This document shows positions 15,681 through 24,757 of a DNA stretch of 64,000 bases, piece by piece. Each line of letters starts with the position of its first letter. Position 1 is the stretch's first letter. The stretch comes from Pseudogulbenkiania sp. MAI-1 (GTDB lineage Bacteria > Pseudomonadota > Gammaproteobacteria > Burkholderiales > Chromobacteriaceae), in the NCBI RefSeq assembly GCF_000527175.1, contig NZ_AZUR01000001.1:3559001-3623000 (forward strand). Reading direction: 5' to 3'. The notes below the pieces were generated by a model. It did no database searches. It was not told where the DNA came from and was given only the letters and a program-made list of their open reading frames with translations. The position numbers were made by a program, and so were the translations under genes.

Positions 15681-16782
15681 TGCCGCCCTGAGCCCGCCGC
15701 TGGCCGTCCTGCTGGAACTCACCCACCGCTGCCCACTGCGCTGCGCCTACTGCTCCAACCCGCTGGCGCTGACCCCGGCCTCCGCCGAACTCTCCACCGC
15801 CGAATGGTGCGCCATCCTCGACGAGGCCGCCGAGATGGGCATGCTGCAGGTGCACTTCTCCGGCGGCGAGCCGATGGCGCGCGCCGACCTGCCGGAACTC
15901 GTGGCACATGCCAGCCGCGTCGGCCTCTACAGCAACCTGATCACCTCCGGCGTGCTGCTGAACGAAGCCAAGCTCGCGGTGCTGGTCGAGGCCGGGCTCA
16001 ACCACGTGCAGCTCAGCTTCCAGGGGCTCGACGAAACCCACGCCGAAGCCCTGTCCGGCTTCAAGGGCGGCGTGGCCAAGAAGCAAGCCGCACTGGACCT
16101 GGTGCAGGCCGCCGGCCTCGCGCTGACGCTCAACTTCGTCATCACCCGGCAGAACGCCCACGAACTCGACGCCATGCTGCGCTACGCCGAAGAGCAAGGC
16201 ATCGCCCGCGTCGAAGTCGCCAACACCCAGTACTACGGCTGGGGACTGCAAAACCGCGCCGCGCTGATCCCGAGCGAAGCCCAGCTCGATGCCATGACGG
16301 CGCTGGTGGCCGAGTGGCGCGAACGGGTCAAGGGCCGCATGGTCATCGACTACGTCATCCCCGACTACTACGCGCGCCGCCCCAAGGCCTGTATGGGCGG
16401 CTGGGCGCAACGCTTCCTCAACGTCATGCCGGACGGCACGCTGCTGCCCTGTCACGCCGCGCAAACCCTCACCCACCTCGACTTCCCGCGCTTCCCCGCC
16501 AGCACCCTGACCGCCGCCTGGTTCGACTCGCCGGCCTTCGCCGCCTACCGCGGCACCGCCTGGATGCCCGAACCGTGCAGCGGCTGCGACAACAAGGAAA
16601 AGGACTGGGGCGGCTGCCGCTGCCAGGCGCTGGCGCTGGCCGGCGACGCCAACACCCTCGACCCGGTGTGCGAGCACTCGCCCAAACACGAGCACGTCGT
16701 CACGCTGGCCCGCCGCGAAGCCCAGTTGGGCGACGTGCCGCTGCAGCTGCGGCGTTTCTCCTACGCGGTCGCCGAGGCCTGA
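15673..16782 (+). CDS. pqqE: PqqA peptide cyclase PqqE (radical SAM, SPASM)
   Basis: This 369-aa radical SAM enzyme forms the C-C bond between Glu and Tyr of PqqA. The [4Fe-4S] site is C20-PLR-C24-AY-C27 in ELTHRCPLRCAYCSNP; the SAM-binding GGE is in FSGGEPMARADL. The C-terminal SPASM domain has the cysteines LLPCHAAQ, CSGCDNKEKDWGGCRCQA and DPVCEHSP. It is the last gene of the pqq operon and is followed by a double-hairpin terminator element. Confidence 0.97.
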   Translation: MTDAALSPPLAVLLELTHRCPLRCAYCSNPLALTPASAELSTAEWCAILDEAAEMGMLQVHFSGGEPMARADLPELVAHASRVGLYSNLITSGVLLNEAKLAVLVEAGLNHVQLSFQGLDETHAEALSGFKGGVAKKQAALDLVQAAGLALTLNFVITRQNAHELDAMLRYAEEQGIARVEVANTQYYGWGLQNRAALIPSEAQLDAMTALVAEWRERVKGRMVIDYVIPDYYARRPKACMGGWAQRFLNVMPDGTLLPCHAAQTLTHLDFPRFPASTLTAAWFDSPAFAAYRGTAWMPEPCSGCDNKEKDWGGCRCQALALAGDANTLDPVCEHSPKHEHVVTLARREAQLGDVPLQLRRFSYAVAEA

Positions 16783-16821
16783 CCGGCCACAAAACGGCAA
16801 CTCACCCGACAATAAAAACCG

Positions 16822-16910
16822 ACAGCCCCGTTTCTCGGCGAAACGGGGCTGTTTGATCTGACGGTGCAAGGCGAGCACCGAAGCGTGGACCGATGTTTTA
16901 GTCCCGGTCC
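16822..16910 (+). terminator. Double-hairpin terminator element after pqqE (copy 1)
   Basis: Hairpin 1 is a perfect 13-bp stem, ACAGCCCCGTTTC (16822-16834) with its complement at 16840-16852, followed by TTTGATCTGA. Hairpin 2 is GGACCG 16887-16892 with CGGTCC 16905-16910 around ATGTTTTAGTCC. A homologous arrangement, with different stem bases but the same spacing and shared GGGGCTGTTTGAYCTGA and CCGATGTTTT, occurs at 27738-27830. Confidence 0.75.
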
Positions 16911-16946
16911 AAGACGGTCATAAGCTCATACCTGCCCCCTCCCCCA

Positions 16947-17699
16947 TCATACGGTGTCTATACTTTTGACCAATCCCGTTTTGAGGGGATGCACCCAATC
17001 CATGCGGCCGTTCTTTTCAGCCAGCGCGGCGGCGGCGTCCCAGTCGTAGGCGACCGATAACAGCTCGGCCGACCACCCAACTGCAGTTCGCTCGACAATG
17101 GCGTACCGCGCATGAGGAGAGCCCGTTTCCATGCAATGGGGAAACGGGCGCTCGTCATCGTACGCTGGCAGTCCCACGCTGCCCGGATTAACGATCAGGC
17201 GACCATCATCAAGTTGCATTGTCCGCGGAAGGTGGGTATGGCCACATAGAATCAGCGAGGCATCGGTATTGCCAGCGAGACAAGCCACTTCGCGCTTTGT
17301 CGCGGGCCGACATCCGGATTCTGTCACGATCTCCAAAAAGTAGGTCAGGTCGCTATCGGGTGTGCCATGTACCAAGAGAACATCGTCAGAGAGCCAGAGC
17401 GTTTCGGGCAAGCTTTCGATCCAGGCTCTCTGGTCCGGACGTAGCAAGGCATGAGCCATTCTGTCGGATGGCCCCATGCGTGCCGGATCGCCGGCGAGAA
17501 CTTGTCTCTCGTGATTGCCTTTGATGGTGGGAAGGCCAAGCGCCATTAAGCGATCAGCAGTTTCGCAAGGCTGTAGCGCACCGGACAGGATGTCGCCGAG
17601 GTTGACGATGACATCGACGCCGCGCCGCTCAATGTCCGCGAGAACGGCATCGAGGGCGCCGAGGTTGCCGTGGATATCGGAGATGGCTGCAATTTTCAT
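16947..17699 (-). CDS. Metallophosphoesterase family protein (YfcE/MJ0936-like)
   Basis: This 250-aa calcineurin-like phosphoesterase is probably cytosolic. Metal ligands are in order: D8-x-H10 in AISDIHGN, D36 in NLGDILSG, N62-H63-E in KGNHERQ, the His in LLVHGTPD and the pair in LCGHTHLPR. The start at 17699 (MKIAAISDIHGN) is preferred; the frame stays open for 15 more residues. The substrate is unknown. It is visibly less GC-rich than its neighbours and stands alone between the pqq operon and the catabolic cluster, suggesting separate acquisition. Confidence 0.88.
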   Translation of the reverse strand: MKIAAISDIHGNLGALDAVLADIERRGVDVIVNLGDILSGALQPCETADRLMALGLPTIKGNHERQVLAGDPARMGPSDRMAHALLRPDQRAWIESLPETLWLSDDVLLVHGTPDSDLTYFLEIVTESGCRPATKREVACLAGNTDASLILCGHTHLPRTMQLDDGRLIVNPGSVGLPAYDDERPFPHCMETGSPHARYAIVERTAVGWSAELLSVAYDWDAAAALAEKNGRMDWVHPLKTGLVKSIDTV

Positions 17700-17824
17700 C
17701 CTGAAATCATAAACCACAGACCCGAGGCAATACCACTTACCCATCAGCGGGAAAAGTCACCGCCTCCCTCGCCGCAGCGCGCCTTCCGGAGAGGCGCACT
17801 GCGGCTCTCATAGGCTGACGCCTC

Positions 17825-18790
17825 TCAATACGCCCCCTGCACCAGATTGCTCGGGCGGCCGGCGACGAAGTTCTCGATATTGTCCATCAACTGGTCGGCC
17901 AGAGCCTGCTGCGCCTCGTCGGAGGCCCAGGCCACGTGCGGCGTGAGGATCACGTTGGGCCGGCCGGCGGCGCGCATCAGCGGGTTGTCGGGGGCCGGCG
18001 GCTCGCCGTCGACGACATCGAAGCCCGCGCCGCTGATCAGGCCCTCGTCCAGGGCGCGCACCAGATCGGCCTCGTCCACCAGGCCGCCGCGCGCGGTGTT
18101 GATGATGAGCGGGCGGCGCTGCATCGCCCGGAATTCCGGCATGGCGATCATGCGGCGTGTCTCGGGGGTGAGCGGGCTATGGATCGTGATGATGTCGCTG
18201 GTCGCCAGCACTTCGTCCCACGGCGTGTAGAGCGGCCCCAAGCCGCTCTTGCCCTTGTGCGCGGCAAACAGCGGCACCATGCCGAAGGCGCGGGCGATCG
18301 CGGCGACGCACTGGCCCAGCACGCCTTCGCCGATGATGCCCAGACGCGCCCCGGCAAGGTCGTGGATGGCGTGGTTGAAGAAGCAGAATTGCCCGGACTT
18401 CTGCCACTCGCCGGCCAGCACGTCGTCGCGGTAGGCGACGATGTTCCGGCGCAACGCCAGGATCAGCGCGAAGGTATGCTCGGGCACGGTGTTGACCGCA
18501 TAGCCGCGGATGTTGGCGACGGCGATGCCGCGGCGCTGGCAGTACGCCTTGTCGACGCAGTCGGTGCCGGTCGCGGCCACCGCGATCAGGCGCAGATCGG
18601 GCAATTGTTCGAGGGTTGCGGCGGTGAGCGGCACCTTGTTGGTGATGGCGATGGTGGCGCCCGCGAGCCGCGCGACGACCTCCTCGGGCCGGGTCTGCTC
18701 GTAGGTGATCAACTCGTGTTCGAAGGCTGGGCTGCGCAGGCGGATCTGCGGGGCGATGGTGGCGCGGTCGAGAAAGACGATCTTGTGCAT
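17825..18790 (-). CDS. D-2-hydroxyacid dehydrogenase (glycerate/hydroxypyruvate reductase type)
   Basis: This 321-aa NAD(P)-dependent dehydrogenase interconverts a 2-hydroxy acid and a 2-keto acid. Its nucleotide-binding loop is GIIGEGVLG. The catalytic triad is in NTARGGLVDEADL (Arg), DVVDGEPPAPDN (Glu) and LTPHVAWAS (His). It is the last gene of the leftward cluster, 16 bp after the transketolase gene, so it probably reduces or oxidises a 2-keto acid such as hydroxypyruvate released by that pathway (inference). A paralogue with the same start (IVFLDR) and end lies at 50781-51731. Confidence 0.92.
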   Translation of the reverse strand: MHKIVFLDRATIAPQIRLRSPAFEHELITYEQTRPEEVVARLAGATIAITNKVPLTAATLEQLPDLRLIAVAATGTDCVDKAYCQRRGIAVANIRGYAVNTVPEHTFALILALRRNIVAYRDDVLAGEWQKSGQFCFFNHAIHDLAGARLGIIGEGVLGQCVAAIARAFGMVPLFAAHKGKSGLGPLYTPWDEVLATSDIITIHSPLTPETRRMIAMPEFRAMQRRPLIINTARGGLVDEADLVRALDEGLISGAGFDVVDGEPPAPDNPLMRAAGRPNVILTPHVAWASDEAQQALADQLMDNIENFVAGRPSNLVQGAY

Positions 18791-18806
18791 GGTGTTCTCC
18801 TGAAAA

Positions 18807-20786
18807 TCAGAGGTGACGTTTGGCCTCGGCGACGATGGCCGCGGGCGTGATGCCGAAGTGTTCGAACAGACGGTCGGCCGGGCCGGAGGCGCCGAAGCCG
18901 CTCATGCCGACAAAGCCGCCACGGCCGCCGAGGTACTGGTCCCAGCCGAAGCGCATCGCCGCCTCCACGCCGACGCGCACCGTGCCCTCGCCAAGTACGG
19001 CGTTGCGATAGGCGTCGTCCTGCTCGTCGAAGCGCTCCCAGCACGGCATCGATACGACGGCGGTCGGGATGCCCTCTTCCTGCAGCAGCCGGCGCGCCTC
19101 GAGCGCGAGCACGACCTCGGAACCGGTCGCGAGCAGCGTGACGGCACGCCGGCCGCCTTCGGCCTCGGCCAGCACATAGGCGCCGCGCCGCGACAGGTTC
19201 TCGTCGGTATGGGCACGCCGCACCGCCGGCAGGGCCTGGCGGGCGAACACCAGCGTGGACGGTCCGCTGCGCTGTTCCAGCGCCACCTCCCAGCACTCGG
19301 CGGCCTCGACCGCATCGGCCGGGCGCATCACCAGCATGTTGGGCATGGCGCGCAGCGAGGCGAGGATTTCCACCGGCTGGTGCGTCGGGCCGTTCTTGCC
19401 GACGCCGATCGAGTCGTGGCTGAACACGAACTTCACCGGCAGGCCCATTAGCGCGGCCATGCGCATCGCCGGGCGCTCGTAATCGGAGAACGCGAGGTAG
19501 GTCACGGCGAGCGGGATCACGCCACCATGCGCGGCCATGCCGTTGGCCATCGCCCCCATCAGGTGCTCGCGCACGCCGCAGTGCACGTAGGCCCCGCTGC
19601 GATTCTCGGCGGTGAAGGCCGCGAGGCTGCGCTTGTGCGAGGTCGGCGCTTCGAGATCGGCGCAGCCGACCATGCGCTCGGGCAAGGTCTCGACCAGGAG
19701 ATCGTTGATCTCGGCCGAGGCGAAAATGCCGGGCTTGGCCTCGGCCTCGGCGGCAACGCGCTGCTTGTAGCCCTGCAGCACCTCGCGCCAGCCTTCGGGC
19801 AGTTGGCCCGCCAGCACGCGCTCGAACTCGGCGCGCTCGGCCGCCGGCAGCGCGTCAACACGCTCCTGCCAGGCCGCGTAGTCGGCACGGCTGCGCCGGC
19901 CGGCGTCGCGCCAGGCGGCCAGCACCTCGTCCGGTACTTCGAAGGGCGCATGCGGCCAGCCGAGCAGCTCGCGTGCTGCATCGGCATCTTCCGGGTAGAG
20001 GCGTGCGCTATGGCCGCCGCGCAGCCCCTGCACGCGCGGGATGCCGCGTCCGATGACGGTGCGGCAGGCGATCAGCGAGGGGCGCGGGTCTTTCTTGGCC
20101 AGCGTAATCGCGGCGGACACGGCCTCGACGTCGTGACCGTCGACCTCGACCACGTGCCAGTCGGCGACCCGGAAGCGCGCCGCAACGTCCTCGCTGATCG
20201 ACAGTTCGGTACTGCCGTCGTCGGTGATTTGGTTGTCGTCCCAGAACAGGACGAGCTTGCCGAGACCGAGGTGGCCGGCCAGCGAGATCATCTCCTGGCC
20301 GATGCCCTCCTGCAGGCAGCCGTCGCCGACGAAGGCATAGGTGTAGTGGTCGACCAGGCCGGCGCCGAATTTCGCATTCAGATAGGCCTCGGCCACCGCC
20401 ATGCCGAAGGCGTTGGCGATGCCCTGCCCCAGCGGCCCGGTGGTGACCTCGATGCCGCAGGCCGGGTCGATTTCCGGGTGGCCGGCGCAGTGCGAGCCGA
20501 GTTCGCGGAAGCTCTTGATCTGGCCGAGGCCGATCTTGTCGTAGCCGGTGAGGTACAGCAGCGAATACAGCAGCATCGAGCCATGGCCGTTGGACAGCAC
20601 GAAGCGGTCCCGGTCGGCCCAGGCCGGGTCGGCCGGGTTGAACTTCAGGTGGCGGGTGAACAGGGCCGTGGCAATCTCGGCCATGCCGAGCGGCACGCCC
20701 TGGTGGCCCTCGGTGGCACGCACGATGGCGTCGATGGAGACAAAGCGGATCGCGTCGGCGAGAAGCCTCGGTTCAGGCTGAGTCAT
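18807..20786 (-). CDS. tkt: Transketolase (full-length, divergent substrate pocket)
   Basis: This 659-aa thiamine diphosphate enzyme has all three transketolase domains. ThDP and catalytic motifs are kept: ATEGHQGVPLG (His), TTGPLGQGIANA, FVGDGCLQEG, GVREHLMGA (catalytic Glu) and SHDSIGVGKNGPTHQPVE. The loop that normally reads ATRKAS reads FASAEIN, and GGSADLT reads GCADLE. In yeast transketolase these carry phosphate-contacting Arg359 and Ser386 (recalled alignment), so an unphosphorylated substrate is possible. It sits between the TRAP transporter genes and the hydroxyacid dehydrogenase gene, not with Calvin or pentose-phosphate genes. A dihydroxyacetone-synthase-like role cannot be excluded. 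Confidence 0.9.
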   Translation of the reverse strand: MTQPEPRLLADAIRFVSIDAIVRATEGHQGVPLGMAEIATALFTRHLKFNPADPAWADRDRFVLSNGHGSMLLYSLLYLTGYDKIGLGQIKSFRELGSHCAGHPEIDPACGIEVTTGPLGQGIANAFGMAVAEAYLNAKFGAGLVDHYTYAFVGDGCLQEGIGQEMISLAGHLGLGKLVLFWDDNQITDDGSTELSISEDVAARFRVADWHVVEVDGHDVEAVSAAITLAKKDPRPSLIACRTVIGRGIPRVQGLRGGHSARLYPEDADAARELLGWPHAPFEVPDEVLAAWRDAGRRSRADYAAWQERVDALPAAERAEFERVLAGQLPEGWREVLQGYKQRVAAEAEAKPGIFASAEINDLLVETLPERMVGCADLEAPTSHKRSLAAFTAENRSGAYVHCGVREHLMGAMANGMAAHGGVIPLAVTYLAFSDYERPAMRMAALMGLPVKFVFSHDSIGVGKNGPTHQPVEILASLRAMPNMLVMRPADAVEAAECWEVALEQRSGPSTLVFARQALPAVRRAHTDENLSRRGAYVLAEAEGGRRAVTLLATGSEVVLALEARRLLQEEGIPTAVVSMPCWERFDEQDDAYRNAVLGEGTVRVGVEAAMRFGWDQYLGGRGGFVGMSGFGASGPADRLFEHFGITPAAIVAEAKRHL

Positions 20787-20804
20787 GGCAAAAGTTCTCC
20801 TGGA

Positions 20805-20825
20805 CGCCTCCCGCAGAGGGAGGCG
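20805..20825 (-). other. Hairpin in the dctM-transketolase spacer
   Basis: CGCCTCCC and GGGAGGCG form an 8-bp stem around GCAGA, 19 bp before the transketolase start on the minus strand, with no T-tract. It may adjust expression between the transporter and enzyme genes. Nothing else is recognised in the 193-bp gap. Confidence 0.4.
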
Positions 20826-20979
20826 CCGATGACAGCGAAGGGGTAGGGTGCCCTCGGAGCGGGTGGAACATTCCGTCGCGAGCGGCCCGAGGTCGAAAGG
20901 AGAAGCACAGCCGTACTCAGCGTACGGCGAGCATCACAGTGTCGAGATCGGGTCGCGCAGCAGGAAGGTTCACCCGCTC

Positions 20980-22245
20980 TTAGCGGAGGGTGAGCCAGGG
21001 CAGATAAGCAAAGCCCAGCAACAGCCCGATGGCGACGGCGTAGAACGGCAGGAGCTCGATCACCACGTCGCCGATGCGCACCTTGGCGATGGAACTGGTG
21101 ATGAACAGCGTGGTGCCGATCGGTGGGTGGTAGAGCCCGATCGAGAGGTTGACGATCATCATGATGCCGAGCTGCACGGTGTCCATGCCGACCGCGCTGG
21201 CCAGCGGCACGAACATCGGCGTCAGCAGCAGCACGGCGGCCGGCAGATCGATGAACATGCCGGTGGCCAGCATGATGAAGTTCATCGCCAGGATGATCAG
21301 CCAGGGCTGCTTCAGGGTCTCGGTGGCGAACTGCGTGAACATCGCCGGCAGTTGCTCATAGGTGACGATCCAGCCCACCACGCTCGACGCCATGATGATC
21401 AGCAGCACCACGCCGGTGGAGATGCCCGCCTCGACGGCCGCCTGCTTGAGCTTGGCCAGCGACAGGTCGCGATACACGATGCCGGAGACCACCAGGGCGT
21501 AGAGCGTCGACATCACGCTGACCTCGGTCGGTGTGGCGATGCCGAAGCGCAGGAATACGATGATCAGCACCGGCATGGCCAGGGCCGGCCCGGCATGGGC
21601 GAGCTGGCGCCAGAACGCCGGCCACACGAAGGGCTCGGTATCGCGCGGGAAGCCGCGACGGCGGCCCTGCACGTAGCACACGGCCATGAAGCCCGCGCAC
21701 ATCAACAGCCCCGGCAGGATGCCGGCGACGAACAGCGCGCCGATCGACGCCCCCGACACCAGCGCGTACACGATCATCGGGATCGAAGGCGGGATCAGGA
21801 TGTCGATGGTCGCGGCGGCGGCCAGCGTGCCGGCGGCGAAGGGCGCCGGGTAGCCCAGCTTCTTCAGCCAGGGGATCAGCATCGAACCGATGGCCGAGGC
21901 GTCGGCCACGGCCGAGCCCGACACCCCGCCGAAGATGGTGGACGACAACACCCCCACCTGCGCCGGGCCGCCATGAATACGGCCGATCATCATCGACAGC
22001 AGGTTCACCAGGCTCTGCCCGAGCCGGCCGCTCACCATCAGCGCACCCGTCATCATGAAGAAAGGAATGGCAATCAGCGGAAAGCTCTGGGTCTGGGCGA
22101 TCATCTGTTCGACCGCCAGATGCACCGGCACCCGGTCGATGATCAGCAAGCCGCCCACCGCCGCGAGCACCAGGGCATGCGCGATGGGGATGGAGGCCAG
22201 GGCCGCGATAATGAAAAGTACAATGATCAGACCGGTCATGCTCAT
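20980..22245 (-). CDS. dctM: TRAP transporter large permease subunit DctM
   Basis: This 421-aa inner-membrane protein has about 11-12 transmembrane segments and is the ion-coupled translocation subunit of a TRAP importer. Family motifs include FPLIAIPFFMMTGALM, GGVSGSAVADASAIGSMLIP and IPPSIPMIVYALVSG. It overlaps dctQ by 4 nt and is expressed with dctP just upstream. TRAP systems take up organic acids, including sugar acids, which fits the enzymes encoded around it; the ligand is not known. Met3 at 22239 is an alternative start. Confidence 0.95.
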   Translation of the reverse strand: MSMTGLIIVLFIIAALASIPIAHALVLAAVGGLLIIDRVPVHLAVEQMIAQTQSFPLIAIPFFMMTGALMVSGRLGQSLVNLLSMMIGRIHGGPAQVGVLSSTIFGGVSGSAVADASAIGSMLIPWLKKLGYPAPFAAGTLAAAATIDILIPPSIPMIVYALVSGASIGALFVAGILPGLLMCAGFMAVCYVQGRRRGFPRDTEPFVWPAFWRQLAHAGPALAMPVLIIVFLRFGIATPTEVSVMSTLYALVVSGIVYRDLSLAKLKQAAVEAGISTGVVLLIIMASSVVGWIVTYEQLPAMFTQFATETLKQPWLIILAMNFIMLATGMFIDLPAAVLLLTPMFVPLASAVGMDTVQLGIMMIVNLSIGLYHPPIGTTLFITSSIAKVRIGDVVIELLPFYAVAIGLLLGFAYLPWLTLR

Positions 22246-22766
22246 ACTCCTTGGAGGCTGCCTTCGGCAGGGTCGTCATGACCATGCGGGGCGACAGTGC
22301 CGGCCCACACCTGGGGCAGCCGGCACAAGGTAACCACGGCCAGCAGGATGAACCCCAGCATCAGGCAGCCCACGCTCACCGCACCGGGTACCTGCAGGAC
22401 GGGGGTGCGCTCGTCGGCGGCGATCTCCATCAGCGGCCAGGCCACCACGGCCATTCCGGCGTAGAGCCCGGCCACCACCAGCGAGCCGGCGGCCAATACC
22501 CAGCGCCGCGCGGCGCCGAGTCTCTGCGTCAGGATCACCACGGCGATGTGCGAGCCGTGCTGAGCCGCCAGCACCACGCCGGCCATGATGAGCCAGGGGA
22601 ACATCAGCTCCGGCAGCTCAGAAGCCCAGGCGATGCTGGTGCCGGCGGCATAGCGCAGCCCGACGTTGATGCACAGGATCACGAACACCACCGAGAGCGT
22701 CAGGTACAGCACGCCGCGGCATGCCATGCCGACCAGGCGGTCGATCAAACTGAGAAATGACATCAC
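22242..22766 (-). CDS. dctQ: TRAP transporter small permease subunit DctQ
   Basis: This 174-aa membrane protein has four predicted transmembrane helices (YLTLSVVFVILCINVGLRY; LMFPWLIMAGVVLAAQHGSH; VLAAGSLVVAGLYAGMAVVAW; VGCLMLGFILLAVVTLC). The ELPELMFPWL segment is typical of DctQ. It pairs with DctM, with which it overlaps by 4 nt. Met2 at 22763 is an alternative start. It lies 94 bp downstream of dctP. Confidence 0.93.
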   Translation of the reverse strand: MMSFLSLIDRLVGMACRGVLYLTLSVVFVILCINVGLRYAAGTSIAWASELPELMFPWLIMAGVVLAAQHGSHIAVVILTQRLGAARRWVLAAGSLVVAGLYAGMAVVAWPLMEIAADERTPVLQVPGAVSVGCLMLGFILLAVVTLCRLPQVWAGTVAPHGHDDPAEGSLQGV

Positions 22767-22860
22767 AGAACCCTCGCAAAAGTCCGCGCCGCAGACGCGG
22801 GAAGGGACGGGGAGTGCGCCGGCGCACCACCCGAAGGCGGCACCCCGGCAGCCCGGACGA

Positions 22861-23838
22861 TCAGCGTGCGGCCTGGATCACCTGCTTGACGAAACCGCCG
22901 CTGTTGCCTTCCGACCACTTGCTGTAGACCGAACGCGTGGCATCGACGAAGGGCTTGCGGTTCACCGTCTCGACCTGTACGCCCTTGGCCTTGAGCTCGC
23001 CGACCAGCTTGTCGTCGGCCTCCTTCGACAGCTTGCGCTGCAGCTGGGTGGCCTCGGCCGCCGCCGCCAGGAACAGCTTCTGATCCGCGGCGGAGAGACG
23101 ATCCCAGGTGCGCTTGCTGATCAGGAACGGCGTCGACTCGTACTTGTGCCCCGTCAGCGACAGGTACTTCTGCACCTCGTAGAGCTTGGAAGCATGGATG
23201 TTGGCGAGCGGATTCTCCTGGCCGTCCACCACCCCCTGCTGCAAGGCCACGTACAGTTCGGAGAACTTGATCTGCTGCGCGTCCGCCCCCAGCGCCTGCA
23301 TGATGTCCACCGTCATGGCGTCGGGCGGGGTGCGGATCTTCAGGCCCTTGAGATCGGCGGGAGCCTTGATCGGGCGCTTGCTGTTGCTGACGTGGCGGAT
23401 GCCGTTGTCCCAGTAGCCGAGCACCACCATGCCCTTGGCGGCGGTGCGCTTGGCCAGTTCCTTGCCCACCGGGCCGTCGAGCAGCTGCCAGGCCTGTTTG
23501 ATGTCGGAAAACAGGAAAGGCAGCCCCAGCGCGTTGTACTCGGGCACCACGGCGGCCATGGCGCCCTGGCTGTTGGCCGACATGTCGAGTGTGCCGGAAC
23601 GCAGCGCCGTCACCATGGCGGCGTCGTCGCCCAACTGCGCGGAGTGCGCCACCTGGATCTCGATGCGCCCGCCCGTCTTGGCCTTGACGATCTCGGCGAA
23701 CTTCACGGCCGCCTCGTTGCGCGGGTTGCTCGGCGCGGCGCCATGGCCCAGCGTGAGCTTCATCGGCTCGGCCAAGGCAGGGAAAGCCAGCGAGGCAGCC
23801 AGCACCAGGCCAGCGATCTGGAAAGTTCTGCGGTTCAT
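22861..23838 (-). CDS. dctP: TRAP transporter substrate-binding protein DctP
   Basis: This 325-aa periplasmic binding protein has a signal peptide (MNRRTFQIAGLVLAASLAF, cleavage at ALAEP). DctP features are LTLGHGAAPSNPRNEAAVKFAEIV, GYWDNGIRHVSNSKRPI, the ligand-contact region LKGLKIRTPPDAM and VDGQENPLANI. The Arg in KIRTPP normally binds a substrate carboxylate, so an acid ligand is expected. It is the first of the dctPQM genes and lies 83 bp after the SDR gene. Confidence 0.95.
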   Translation of the reverse strand: MNRRTFQIAGLVLAASLAFPALAEPMKLTLGHGAAPSNPRNEAAVKFAEIVKAKTGGRIEIQVAHSAQLGDDAAMVTALRSGTLDMSANSQGAMAAVVPEYNALGLPFLFSDIKQAWQLLDGPVGKELAKRTAAKGMVVLGYWDNGIRHVSNSKRPIKAPADLKGLKIRTPPDAMTVDIMQALGADAQQIKFSELYVALQQGVVDGQENPLANIHASKLYEVQKYLSLTGHKYESTPFLISKRTWDRLSAADQKLFLAAAAEATQLQRKLSKEADDKLVGELKAKGVQVETVNRKPFVDATRSVYSKWSEGNSGGFVKQVIQAAR

Positions 23839-23921
23839 TCGTGTCTCCTCCTTCTAAAGCCGTCTATGCGGCATCAGGCAATGCATGAAAGCCCCGGGGC
23901 TCGATGCTCCGGGGCGGCAGA

Positions 23922-24683
23922 TCAGTGGATGAGCATCCCCCCGTTGACGTCCAGCGTCACCCCGGTGCAGTACTTGGAGAGATCGCTGGCCAGGAACACG
24001 ATGCAGCCGGCCACGTCGGCGGGCTCGCCGATACGGGCGAGCGGAATCCCCTCCAGGATCGCGGCGCGGCGGTCTTCCGGAATCTTGCCCTTGTTGATAT
24101 CGGTGGCGATCAGCCCCGGCGTCACGCAGTTGACGCGGATATTGTCGGCGCCGTACTCGCGCGCCATCGCCCGCGCCAGGCCCAGCACCCCGGCCTTGGC
24201 CGCCGAATAGTGCGGCCCGCCGAGGATGCCGCCGCCGCGCTGTGCCGACACCGAGGAAATGCACACGATCGAACCGCTTTTCTGCTGCTGCATCGCCGGG
24301 ATCACCGCCTGCGACATATATAGTGTGCCGCGCAGGCTCACGTCGAGCACCGCGTCGTAGTCGGCCGCCGTGATGTCGAGCGTCTTGCGCGGCTGGGTGA
24401 TACCAGCGTTGTTCACCAACACGTCGATGCGGCCCAGGCGTTGCAGCACCTCGGCGGCGGCGGCCTCGCAGGAAGCCTTGTCGGTCACGTCCGCGACCAG
24501 ACCGATGTGCTGCGGGCCGAGTTCGGCGGCGGCGCCGGCCGGGTTGGCCTGGGCCAGGTCGAGAATGGCGATGCGCGCGCCCTGCGCGGCCAGCATGCGA
24601 GCGGTGGCGAAGCCCAGGCCGTTGAGGCCGGCGCCGCCGGTGATGACGGCCACCTTGCCGTCGAGCAGGAGGGATTGCGACAT
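23922..24683 (-). CDS. Short-chain dehydrogenase/reductase (SDR)
   Basis: This 253-aa classical SDR has the cofactor motif TGGAGLNGLGFA, NNAG in VLVNNAGITQP, catalytic Ser in SISSVSAQRGG and Tyr/Lys in HYSAAKAG. Asp in AILDLAQ after the second strand suggests NAD preference. It probably oxidises the imported sugar acid or polyol to the keto compound used by a transketolase (inference from position between the split transketolase and the TRAP genes). The exact substrate is unknown. Confidence 0.93.
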   Translation of the reverse strand: MSQSLLLDGKVAVITGGAGLNGLGFATARMLAAQGARIAILDLAQANPAGAAAELGPQHIGLVADVTDKASCEAAAAEVLQRLGRIDVLVNNAGITQPRKTLDITAADYDAVLDVSLRGTLYMSQAVIPAMQQQKSGSIVCISSVSAQRGGGILGGPHYSAAKAGVLGLARAMAREYGADNIRVNCVTPGLIATDINKGKIPEDRRAAILEGIPLARIGEPADVAGCIVFLASDLSKYCTGVTLDVNGGMLIH

Positions 24684-24757
24684 GGGTATGCTCCTCTTTG
24701 TAAGGCGACGCTACCGGCGCCGCCTGGTATGGATCGATTTACGGATAAAGTCGGGGC

